Positions 6,006-13,665 of a stretch of 22,216 nt of DNA are shown here, in pieces. The position numbers were made by a program, and so were the translations under genes. Below the pieces are notes generated by a model, which saw nothing but the letters and a program-made list of their open reading frames with translations, ran no database searches and was not told the origin of the DNA. Source of the stretch: a virus; IMG/VR virus record IMGVR_UViG_3300050821_003551, positions 1-22,216 of that record; one strand, 5' to 3'. Position 1 is the first letter of the stretch. Each line of letters starts with the position of its first letter.

Positions 6006-9000
6006 CTACCCCGACGGCATGAAGTGGCCGGTCTGCTTGTTCCAGCGATAGTTCTTGCCGTCCTTCGGGCTTTGATAGAGTTGGCCGTCGAGGCGCTCTT
6101 CCGGCTTCTCTGGGACATACTGGCCCTTGTAAGCGAAGTTCTTGCTGTCCTGGCTGATGAACTGCGACAGCGGGTGGTCCGCATCCCACTTCTGCTCGAA
6201 CTGGAGCGGGCTGTAGGCCCACGGGTTCTGCGCCTTCCACGCCACATAATCTTTGTAGTATTGGTTCTCGCGGTCGACCACGCCGATGGCTTGGCTGATG
6301 ACCATCGCGGCGGCGGCGGGCTGCATTTCCGGGTTGGCGACTGCCTTCTGGAAGCCGTTGATCTCGCTGACGAGAGGGCGGCCGCCCATGGTCTTCACCT
6401 GGTCCATGACCTGCCGCATGGTGAGCTTGGAGAATTCTTGGAAAGCCGCAGGATTGGCGGTCGCGGTGTTCGGCACGTTGATCCCGGCCGCGCGCAGGGC
6501 GGCGACGATCTCGCCCTTTTCCTCGGCGAACGCGCCGGGCTGGAACTTCTGCATGATGTCCTGCATCGTTTCCAACTGATTGCGCACTGCAACGCGCGCA
6601 TGGTTGGCCTCGAGCATGGCGGGTTCGGTCTTGGTGACGAGCTCCTTCTGCGCGTCCGAAATGAAGCCCGGATATTGCGCCGGGTTGCGCTTGCCGGACG
6701 CGAGATCGTCCAGAAGCTGTTGCTTTGGGATCTTGTAGGTCGGTCCGCCAGGCTGATCCTGCACATCCACCAGTTCGCGCTTCGCCTTCTCGGTTTCTTG
6801 CGCGCTGGTGACGGCTCCGGAGACGTCGGCCTGGTGCGAGGCCGGATCGTCGGTCTGGGCCGGATTGCCGTTGATGGTCCCGCTGGACGCATATTCGGCG
6901 ATCTGCTTCGGGTCGATGATGCGCTGCTTGGTGACCTTGCCGTCCGCACCGGTGACCCAGGCGTCGAACGGTTCGTTGGCGCCTCTGGCGGCGGCTTCCG
7001 CGCCCGCCTTCTGACCCGCGCCCGCCGCCTCCAGTTCGTAGGCGTTGGGGATCGGGATCATCTTGTTCTGGGTGGTGCTCCAGACCTGCTTCTGCTGCAT
7101 GATCGTGCGGGCGGTCTCGAGCGCTTTTTCGCCCTCCGCCATCCGCGCGCTGTCGAAGGGGTTGGATTGCAGGATCTTGGCGCGGTCGATCCAATACTTC
7201 GGAGTGTCGATCTGCCGGATGCCGTTGCTGCTCCAGAACGGCGAGTTGGCGTTCGTGCTCGCATCGGCGTTGACATTCTGGGCCGCGGGCGATGGCGCGT
7301 TGGCGTTCGTGGCGGTTTGCGTTGGCGCGGTGGTGCGCGGGCCGGTAGCGGTGTCGCTGGCGATGATCGGCGTTGGCGCCGTCGTCTCGCCGGGCTTGGC
7401 GATAGCGGCGATCGGGGACGGGGCGGGCGCAGAGCTGTCGGCGCTGTCGGCGGCCGGCTTGGGCGTAGGCGCGGGCGCGGGCGCGGTGCTGTCGGCTGGA
7501 GCGTTCGGGTCTTGCGCGTTCAGCGCCTTCGCCTGATCCATCGTCAGCTTATACTTCTGCGCCTCGATGCTCATCTTCTGGACTTCGAGCGCGGTGCCGA
7601 CGTCGGATCGGCGGTCCTCGTGGCCCAGGTGGTCGATCTCGGCCTGCTTCGAGATCCAGTCGCGGTCGAGCTGAGACTGCTTCTGGTAATAGTCCATGCC
7701 GGCCATCTCGCCGCGGCCGATATTGACCCACGGGTTGCGGCTCTCGCCGCCCATCATGGCGAAGCCGCCGTACATGAGGGCATTGAAGAACGCGCGCTTG
7801 GACGAGTTCGGATCGGCGTAGTCTTGAGCGGTGAAGTAGGGCTTGCCGCCGGTCACGAACGCCAGCGCCTTGTTGGGGTCCATGATGGCGCCGTCGGCGG
7901 TCGAGCCGGTGGAGCTGACTTCGCTGGCGTCTGAGGAAGCGACATTCGATCCGTCCAGACCAGCGGTCGCGCGGGCGACATAGCTGGCGTTGGTGGTGCC
8001 GTTGCTGTCGGAAGCGCCAGGGCCAGCGACAGAATAGGGATGGCCGGTGAACCACATCGATGCGGCGTCGCGGGCGTTGCCGTACTTGTCGAGGTAGCCG
8101 CCCATGATGCCTTTGAAGACCGCCTCTTGCGCCTGCGGATTGGCCTTGAACTGCTCGGGCGTCAGCTCCTGGCCGAGCACCTGCCGGGTCCACGACGGGA
8201 TGTTCGACGCCATGACTTGATACTTGCCGACAGCGTAGTCGCCGTTCTTCTGCACCGGACCAGTGATGCTGTATTTGCCGCCGCTCTCGATGCCGGAGAT
8301 GTTCTGCCCCAGCCGCGAGATGAGATCGCCGCTCTGCCCGCCGCCCGTCGTGCCGGTGGAGCTGACAGGCGTAGCCGATTGGCTTGGCTGACCGCCGCCG
8401 AACTGGTCGTCGATGGCCTTGCTGATCGCGGCCGGGCTCTGGACGATCGGATCGGGGCCGGTGGGAGCTGCCGCTGGCGCCTTGACGATGGGCGCGGTCT
8501 TGACCGAGGACGGGACTGCCGGAGCCGTGGCCGAGGGGAAGGTCGTCCCCTTCGGCGCAGGGCCGATGACCTTTCCGTCCGCGCCAACCAGCACGTCGCC
8601 GCTGTCGCCGCTCGACAGGTGCGCGCCAGCCGGGATTTTTGGCGCAGGAGCTGGCGCGGTCTTGGCGTCCGGCATGTGCGTGTCTTCGGTGTCGTTGGGG
8701 TTGAAGACCGGCCAATTGCCTCCCTTGGCGTGGCGGCCGAAATCGTCAGGAGCAGGGGCTGGCGCAGGTGCGGGTGCAGGCGCCGATGAGGCATCCGGAC
8801 CACCGAAGTTCTGATCGATGGCGGTGGAGAGATCGCTGTCGTCCGCGCCGCCGGCGGCGAAGTGGCCGCGGCGGGTGCGGCCGCCGCGCGACATCATGCC
8901 GATGCCGCCCCCGACCGGAGCATCAGAGCCGTCGAAGGTGTCATCCGGAAGGCTGTCGATGGCGTCCGCGCCCGCGCCCTGGACGATGTCGGAATAATCG

Positions 9001-11801
9001 AAATCAGTGAGAGCATCGAGAGCATCGCCGCCCGAGCCGCCGCCCGAGCCGCCGCCACCACTGCCTTGAACCTGCTTCACCAACTTGGTCGCGGCGTCGC
9101 CGAGGCCCTTGAGCTGATCTCCCGGCGATGGCTGACCGCCCCCGCCGCCGCTGGGCGGCGGGGTGCTGGACGGGGCGCTGGGCGGGCCGTGGCCCATGAT
9201 CTGATTGCCAGCGCTCGGCACCCATGACACCACTTCCGAGAACGGGTTCTCGCCGATCGCCGGGTTCATCGACGCGCCGCCGCCGTCAGCGAAGGTCGGG
9301 CGAAGGCCGCCGCTGCCGCCGAACATGTTGTTGAAGCCAGGCGAGCCCAGCGGGCCCTGTCCTGAGCCGGTGACCATCGCGCCCTGCGGCGGCTGCTCGA
9401 GCGCCGCTGGCATGCCGGACTGCCCGAGCATGCCGCCCGCCGCGCGATAGATCCGCGCCGGACCGCCCCGCGCCAGCGGCATCACGTCTGAGTAGGGCGC
9501 GCTGGTCAGGTCGAGACCGCCGCCGCTCTGACGGCCGATGCGGCCGCCGGTCCAGACACCGCCGCCGCCGCCGCCAGTGCCCGAGCCGCCGGCGCCCGCA
9601 CCAGCAGCCGCGCCGCCGCTCGATCCGGCGCCGGGACCGCCCCAATCGCGACCTTGCTGCGGCAGGAGCTGCGGCGCTCCTTGTTGGGCGATGACCTGCT
9701 GTTGGACCGTCGGAGCCGCCGCTGCGGCTGTCACTGGCGAGACCGCTGCGCGCGGCGGATTGGCCGTGGTTACGCCGCTGCCCGCAGGTCCGAACGGCGT
9801 GCCGCCGCTCATGCCCATGGCCGAAGCTGCGGACGGAGCCATGGCCGCCATGCGGTCGCCAACGCTCACACCCGGCATCGTCCCAGGAGGCGAACCGGAA
9901 ACACCCGGCTGGCCACTGCCGCCAAACGACGTTGGCGATCCCGACGCCCAATTGGCGAGGCCGGTCGCGAGGCTGGACGGCAGAGCTGGCCCGCCAACTT
10001 GGCCACCGCCGCCCGAGCTGTTGCCGCTCGATCCTGCCGCTGAAGGCAGGGAAGACGCAGCGGGGCTGCTCTCTGATGGACTAGTTTCGATCCCCGGACG
10101 GCCGATTAGTCCAGCTAGCGAGGCCTCCGCGCCGGCGGTCTGGAAGTCGTTTCCAGGCTGCTGCCAGTCTATCGCCGGCACGTTCTGCGCTGGGCCGGGG
10201 ACGGTGGTGTAGGGCGTCCCGGTCGGGGCGGCGGGGGTTCCGATAGCCTGAGCGACGCCGGTGTCGATGCTGTAGCCTGGGTTCTTGCTGCCCGCCGTGA
10301 GGTCGTCGTATTGCGCGTTGGCGATGCCAGCTTGCGGATCGAGGTATCCGGTGATCGGATTGTAGCTGTCGGTGTTGAGGACCGGCGCCGAGCCGCCGCT
10401 GTCGAACCCCTGCCGCATGCTGAGCGGCGCTGCGCCGGGTGTGCCGCCCTGCGCCCCTCCCATGCCCTGGAAGCTCATCATCGGCGTCCGGCCAGTGATG
10501 AGGCCAAGCGCGCCCATGCCAGCGCGCGCGCCGGGATCGCCAAGCGCGCCCATGGTGTAGGCTTGTTGGCCGACCGTGGGGAAGCGCGAGCTGCTCGGGT
10601 TCTGCGGCGTGGTCGGATAGTTGATCATGCCGCCGCCCATCGGCGTCGTCATCGGCGGGGCGCCGCCATTGGCGAAGTGGCCACGGTTGGCGCTGTCGCG
10701 GGTCGCGGTGTCGTAATCGACGCTGCGCATGCCGTCGCTGCTGCGCCCGACTGCCTCCGGATGATGATGCTCGGTCTCTTGCGCGATCAGGCCAACTTGA
10801 GTGCGCGGATCGCCCTTGTAGTTGAAGCGGTAGATCGTCTGGCCGTCGAAGGTCTTGCCGATCGGATGGATGTTATCCTTGGCGTGCACATCCGACATCG
10901 TCATCAGATTGCCGAGGATGCCGAGGCCGGATTGGGCCATGCCGAGGCCCTGCGAGATCGGGCTGCCGACCGGGGTCGTGGTCGAGCTCTGGCCGGTCCC
11001 GCCGCTGAGCGATCCGGTGCCTTCGACGATATTGCCGAGCCAGCCGGTGGTCTGAAATGGATAGGCTTGCTGCTGCAAATATTGGTTGTAGAGCGAGGTG
11101 TCGATCTGCTGCTGCTCTTGCTGCGGGATCATGCCCGCTTGGAGCTGCGCCTGAGCGCCTTGCAGGCCGGCGCTCTGGCTCGCGGTGCCGATGCCCGACA
11201 GCTGGTTCGCCATATTGCCGAGCTGCTGATTGTTGAAGGCTTGCGCCTGCAACCCCACGCCCTGCTGGGTGTTGAACTCGCTGAGGGCCTGATTGTAGTT
11301 CTGGTTGTAGAGGCCCGCGAGAACAGGCGCCTGCGCGGTCTGCTGCTGGTTGGCGAGGATCGCCTGGCTGACGCCGGCCCGGTCGCCGCCGAAGGCTCCC
11401 GAGCTGATGTTCTGGCTGTTCAGGAATTGCGACGCCTGCTGGTTTTGATTGTTGAACTGCTGCTGCGTCGCATCGACCACGTTCTGCGTGTACGGGTTCA
11501 TATACTGGCCAACTTGGCCAGCGGAGAAGGCGGTGGGCGAAACGGGTGTGGCCGCCGCCATGGTCGCCCCGGCGGCGGCGTTGTAGAACGGCTGCGCCGC
11601 CCCGGCATATTGGTTGATGGCTCCCAAGCCCTGCTGGGTCTGGCTCGAAAGCGGCGCGACGAGCTCGCCGGGATATTGCGTATAAGGGGTGTTGGCAGTG
11701 TTGGTGGCTCGGTTAACCAGACCCTGGTAGTCGGCCATCACCTGCGGCGGCGGGCTCGACGACGATTGCGAACTGGTGGTCTGGCTGCCCTTCGAGCCCA
11801 T
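6006..11801 (-). CDS. Giant virion protein with S74-like segment and lytic transglycosylase-like domain
   Basis: This is a 1931-residue protein. Residues 1-300 are Gln/Asn-rich and helical (MNPYTQNVVDATQQQFNNQN, QQAYPFQTTGWL), the start typical of tail-fibre-domain virion proteins in Rhizobiales phages. Residues 303-367 form an S74-like segment (SDVHAKDNIHPIGKTFDG, YRFNYKGDP, VGLIAQETE, HPEAVG, VDYDTAT) with Ser303 and Lys308 in the places of the autoproteolytic dyad. A long low-complexity Gly/Pro/Ala/Ser region (about 370-1150) carries repeated xGG motifs. Residues 1158-1255 look like a lytic transglycosylase (ISGIESGGKY with Glu1172, GDYAVGKYQVM, YGNARDAASMWFTG). A helical C-terminus follows (about 1540-1860) and ends in YRWNKQTGHFMPSG. 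It probably enters the cell envelope with the DNA and opens peptidoglycan locally. Confidence 0.75.
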   Translation of the reverse strand: MGSKGSQTTSSQSSSSPPPQVMADYQGLVNRATNTANTPYTQYPGELVAPLSSQTQQGLGAINQYAGAAQPFYNAAAGATMAAATPVSPTAFSAGQVGQYMNPYTQNVVDATQQQFNNQNQQASQFLNSQNISSGAFGGDRAGVSQAILANQQQTAQAPVLAGLYNQNYNQALSEFNTQQGVGLQAQAFNNQQLGNMANQLSGIGTASQSAGLQGAQAQLQAGMIPQQEQQQIDTSLYNQYLQQQAYPFQTTGWLGNIVEGTGSLSGGTGQSSTTTPVGSPISQGLGMAQSGLGILGNLMTMSDVHAKDNIHPIGKTFDGQTIYRFNYKGDPRTQVGLIAQETEHHHPEAVGRSSDGMRSVDYDTATRDSANRGHFANGGAPPMTTPMGGGMINYPTTPQNPSSSRFPTVGQQAYTMGALGDPGARAGMGALGLITGRTPMMSFQGMGGAQGGTPGAAPLSMRQGFDSGGSAPVLNTDSYNPITGYLDPQAGIANAQYDDLTAGSKNPGYSIDTGVAQAIGTPAAPTGTPYTTVPGPAQNVPAIDWQQPGNDFQTAGAEASLAGLIGRPGIETSPSESSPAASSLPSAAGSSGNSSGGGGQVGGPALPSSLATGLANWASGSPTSFGGSGQPGVSGSPPGTMPGVSVGDRMAAMAPSAASAMGMSGGTPFGPAGSGVTTANPPRAAVSPVTAAAAAPTVQQQVIAQQGAPQLLPQQGRDWGGPGAGSSGGAAAGAGAGGSGTGGGGGGVWTGGRIGRQSGGGLDLTSAPYSDVMPLARGGPARIYRAAGGMLGQSGMPAALEQPPQGAMVTGSGQGPLGSPGFNNMFGGSGGLRPTFADGGGASMNPAIGENPFSEVVSWVPSAGNQIMGHGPPSAPSSTPPPSGGGGGQPSPGDQLKGLGDAATKLVKQVQGSGGGGSGGGSGGDALDALTDFDYSDIVQGAGADAIDSLPDDTFDGSDAPVGGGIGMMSRGGRTRRGHFAAGGADDSDLSTAIDQNFGGPDASSAPAPAPAPAPAPDDFGRHAKGGNWPVFNPNDTEDTHMPDAKTAPAPAPKIPAGAHLSSGDSGDVLVGADGKVIGPAPKGTTFPSATAPAVPSSVKTAPIVKAPAAAPTGPDPIVQSPAAISKAIDDQFGGGQPSQSATPVSSTGTTGGGQSGDLISRLGQNISGIESGGKYSITGPVQKNGDYAVGKYQVMASNIPSWTRQVLGQELTPEQFKANPQAQEAVFKGIMGGYLDKYGNARDAASMWFTGHPYSVAGPGASDSNGTTNASYVARATAGLDGSNVASSDASEVSSTGSTADGAIMDPNKALAFVTGGKPYFTAQDYADPNSSKRAFFNALMYGGFAMMGGESRNPWVNIGRGEMAGMDYYQKQSQLDRDWISKQAEIDHLGHEDRRSDVGTALEVQKMSIEAQKYKLTMDQAKALNAQDPNAPADSTAPAPAPTPKPAADSADSSAPAPSPIAAIAKPGETTAPTPIIASDTATGPRTTAPTQTATNANAPSPAAQNVNADASTNANSPFWSSNGIRQIDTPKYWIDRAKILQSNPFDSARMAEGEKALETARTIMQQKQVWSTTQNKMIPIPNAYELEAAGAGQKAGAEAAARGANEPFDAWVTGADGKVTKQRIIDPKQIAEYASSGTINGNPAQTDDPASHQADVSGAVTSAQETEKAKRELVDVQDQPGGPTYKIPKQQLLDDLASGKRNPAQYPGFISDAQKELVTKTEPAMLEANHARVAVRNQLETMQDIMQKFQPGAFAEEKGEIVAALRAAGINVPNTATANPAAFQEFSKLTMRQVMDQVKTMGGRPLVSEINGFQKAVANPEMQPAAAAMVISQAIGVVDRENQYYKDYVAWKAQNPWAYSPLQFEQKWDADHPLSQFISQDSKNFAYKGQYVPEKPEERLDGQLYQSPKDGKNYRWNKQTGHFMPSG

Positions 11802-11804
11802 GGG

Positions 11805-12338
11805 TTACTCCGCGGCGGCGATTTGGGCGGGCGGTTCGTTCACCTCGCGCCAAGCCTGCTGCATCGCTGCGATCCGCTGCGGCGGCGAGTAGCAGAAGAA
11901 TTCTCCCATCTTGGGGACCAGACGACCGTAGAGCCTGCACTTCTCTTCGGTTCGGATGTTGCTGAAGACGCCGATCGTCAGGTCGACGCCGAGCTGATCG
12001 GCGCAGGTCTTGGCGTATCGGATGAGCTGGCGAGCGTAGTTCGATCTGCGCGCGTCCTCGCGCACATAGTTGAAAAATTCCAAGAGCTGCCAATCATCGC
12101 TGTACCAGACAGGCTCGAGCACGAGGAAGATCGCGGCTTTCAGATCGTGGCGCTCGCCGATGACGCCGATGATGCCGCGCGTGCGCGATGTCGCCAGCCG
12201 GATCATGGGCACGATCTTGTCCCAGGACAGCGGGTGATAGGGCTGCTCGCTGTGCATCAATGAGCACAGCTTGAAGATCTCGAACTCGTCGTGCTCGTCG
12301 GCCAGCCGGATGTCCTTGACGCTGACGAGCTCAACCAT
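11805..12338 (-). CDS. GNAT-fold protein (N-acetyltransferase-like)
   Basis: I start at ATG 12338, which overlaps the upstream stop as TGATG and has GGAGG 7 nt upstream; GTG 12341 is possible. The 177-residue protein has the order of a GNAT fold: an N-terminal part (DEFEIFKLCSLMHSEQPYH), strands (GIIGVIGERHDLKAAIFLVLEPVWYSD), the central strand WQLLEFFNYVREDARRSNYARQL followed by a helix, and LTIGVFSNIRTEEKCRLYGRL with MGEFFCY near the end. The acetyl-CoA loop (usually R/QxxGxG/A) reads VREDARRSNYA, so it is not canonical and activity is doubtful. GNAT-like folds occur in phage virion gene clusters, including T7 gp13. It sits 3 nt before the giant virion gene. Whether it is an enzyme or an assembly factor is open. 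Confidence 0.65.
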   Translation of the reverse strand: MVELVSVKDIRLADEHDEFEIFKLCSLMHSEQPYHPLSWDKIVPMIRLATSRTRGIIGVIGERHDLKAAIFLVLEPVWYSDDWQLLEFFNYVREDARRSNYARQLIRYAKTCADQLGVDLTIGVFSNIRTEEKCRLYGRLVPKMGEFFCYSPPQRIAAMQQAWREVNEPPAQIAAAE

Positions 12339-12658
12339 CACGCCGCCTCCGATTGCGGAAGCTCAGGCTTGTTGGTGATGCGGAAGCGAAGATAGACGCG
12401 CGGCCCCTGCATAAGGCTATCGAGATCGACGTCCGGTTTGATGCGCCAGTAGCATCGGTAGTCGCGCCCGCCGAACTCGATGATCGCGCCGATGGCCGCC
12501 CGGGTCAGGTCGGCAATCGTGGACGCGCGAATGACGACCTCGGTATATTCCTCACCGGTCTGGCAAGACGGGCCATGCAGCCCGTCTTTCGAGATGATCG
12601 AGTGCATGGCGAGGCCGTGCACGATGGCTTTCTGGACCTCAACTTCAATCGCGCTCAT
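12338..12658 (-). CDS. Hypothetical protein, 106 aa
   Basis: The protein begins MSAIEVEVQKAIVHGLAMHS. It has a mixed alpha/beta pattern: a helix at 5-18, TEVVIRASTIADLTRAAIGAIIEFGGRDY, then YCWR-like aromatic strands (YRCYWRIKPDVDLD) and VYLRFRITNKPEL. It has two Cys (32 and 69) and no membrane helix or catalytic motif I recognise. The start overlaps the upstream gene as ATGA and the end overlaps the GNAT-fold gene, so it belongs to the same translationally coupled block. A structural or assembly role in the virion is possible from context alone. Confidence 0.6.
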   Translation of the reverse strand: MSAIEVEVQKAIVHGLAMHSIISKDGLHGPSCQTGEEYTEVVIRASTIADLTRAAIGAIIEFGGRDYRCYWRIKPDVDLDSLMQGPRVYLRFRITNKPELPQSEAA

Positions 12659-13401
12659 TTGGCTGGCCCCGGCAGTTTCTGGAGGGTGGCGATGTGCTGC
12701 TTGCGCATCGCCTTGACGAAGGCGTCGAGGATCTGATGGCCGCGCGCCAAGTTGCCGCCGCCGCGCCGCTTGACTTCGGCGGGCGGGATGACGAATTCGC
12801 CTCCCGACGCAGCGATCGGCGTCGCCGGAACCGCGCCATGGACTGTGCCGCCGTGCTTGATGCGCCCCAAGGGATCAGGAGTGCGCTGCGGCATTGGCCC
12901 CGGCCCAGCTGGTCCGGCTGGCGTGGGGCTTACGCTGCCCGTAGGGCCGAAGTTCGGGCGCGGCGGCATAGGGTGGGGCATCGGCACGCCCTTGCCCATG
13001 GTGGCCTTCCCTAGCGGCACGCCCCAAGGACCGGCGGTGGCGCCGAAGGGCTGAGGGGTGAACATCGCTTTCAGGATTTTGAGGCCGTTGAAGGTGTTGC
13101 CCTCGCCCATGTGCGAGACGATGTCGGCGGGGATCACGTAAGCGCCGGACGGAACGTGCATCGGCACGTCGTCGGTGCGGCCCGCGCCGCTGCTAACAAT
13201 GGGCCCGGTGAACGGCTGATCGGGGCTGTCCGGAATGGGCCCGCCGGGCGCTCGCCCAAGGCGCGGGATCTGAAGCCCGAGCTTGGTCGACTTGGATGGG
13301 CTGGGTCCGGAGAAGGCGGTGGTCGGGCGCGGGATGCGATAGGAGAGCATGCGCGCGGTGCGGATCGAAGACGGGCCAGGGTTGAACAGTTGCTGCGCCA
13401 T
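12655..13401 (-). CDS. Pro/Gly-rich virion-associated protein with duplicated GxFVIP motif
   Basis: Two adjacent ATGs exist (13404 and 13401). GGAGG lies only 2 nt before the first and 5 nt before the second, so I choose 13401 (248 residues). The protein is rich in Pro and Gly. It carries two related segments: VPSGAYVIPADIVSHMGEGN followed by GLKILKAMF near residues 82-113, and IAASGGEFVIPPAEVKRRGG followed by GHQILDAFVKAMRK near 196-237. In both, a strand ending in VIP is followed by a helix. Such GEFVIP-type repeats occur, from memory, in hypothetical proteins of several phage groups, often next to ejection proteins. Function unknown. The gene is coupled to both neighbours by overlaps. Confidence 0.6.
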   Translation of the reverse strand: MAQQLFNPGPSSIRTARMLSYRIPRPTTAFSGPSPSKSTKLGLQIPRLGRAPGGPIPDSPDQPFTGPIVSSGAGRTDDVPMHVPSGAYVIPADIVSHMGEGNTFNGLKILKAMFTPQPFGATAGPWGVPLGKATMGKGVPMPHPMPPRPNFGPTGSVSPTPAGPAGPGPMPQRTPDPLGRIKHGGTVHGAVPATPIAASGGEFVIPPAEVKRRGGGNLARGHQILDAFVKAMRKQHIATLQKLPGPAK

Positions 13402-13658
13402 CATGGCCTCCGAGTGAAGAACGGCACGTAGACCACCTCGCCATCCGAGAGCGTGATCGCGACCGTGCCATCGGGCTCCGGCATCGCGCTACTGAGGAGC
13501 GCGATGGATGTGGACTGCGGCTGATTGGAGCGCGTGAGCGCTGCGGCGACCGCTGTCGTTGAGCCAGCGATAACCTTGGCGATTTGCCCTAGCTGCGTGT
13601 TGGTTTGCTGCAATGTGACGAGCAGCGTTTGCAGCTCGCCCGGGTCAACGCCAGCCAT
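13401..13658 (-). CDS. Small coiled-coil/beta protein, 85 aa
   Basis: The frame opens at a TTG (13694) inside the upstream gene, but ATG 13658 (MAGVDPGELQTLL) lies 7 nt past that stop and has GAGG 5 nt upstream, so I start there. The N-terminal half is a Gln/Leu-rich helix (LQTLLVTLQQTNTQLGQIAKVIAG) likely to form a coiled coil. The C-terminal half looks beta (DGTVAITLSDGEVVYVPFF). No motif is recognised. It lies between the hub/nozzle-like gene and the GxFVIP-repeat gene and could be a small tail or connector component. Confidence 0.55.
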   Translation of the reverse strand: MAGVDPGELQTLLVTLQQTNTQLGQIAKVIAGSTTAVAAALTRSNQPQSTSIALLSSAMPEPDGTVAITLSDGEVVYVPFFTRRP

Positions 13659-13665
13659 GAGGCCC

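Noticed and set aside
5472-7934. 820-residue open frame on the plus strand
   Set aside because: It lies opposite two convincing virion genes. Its product is Arg/Gly/Ala/Val-rich without domain structure, as expected from the antisense of GC-rich coding DNA.
10311-12263. 650-residue open frame on the plus strand
   Set aside because: It is antisense to the N-terminal part of the giant virion gene and the GNAT-fold gene. The composition is dominated by Arg, Ala, Leu and Val and no motif is visible.
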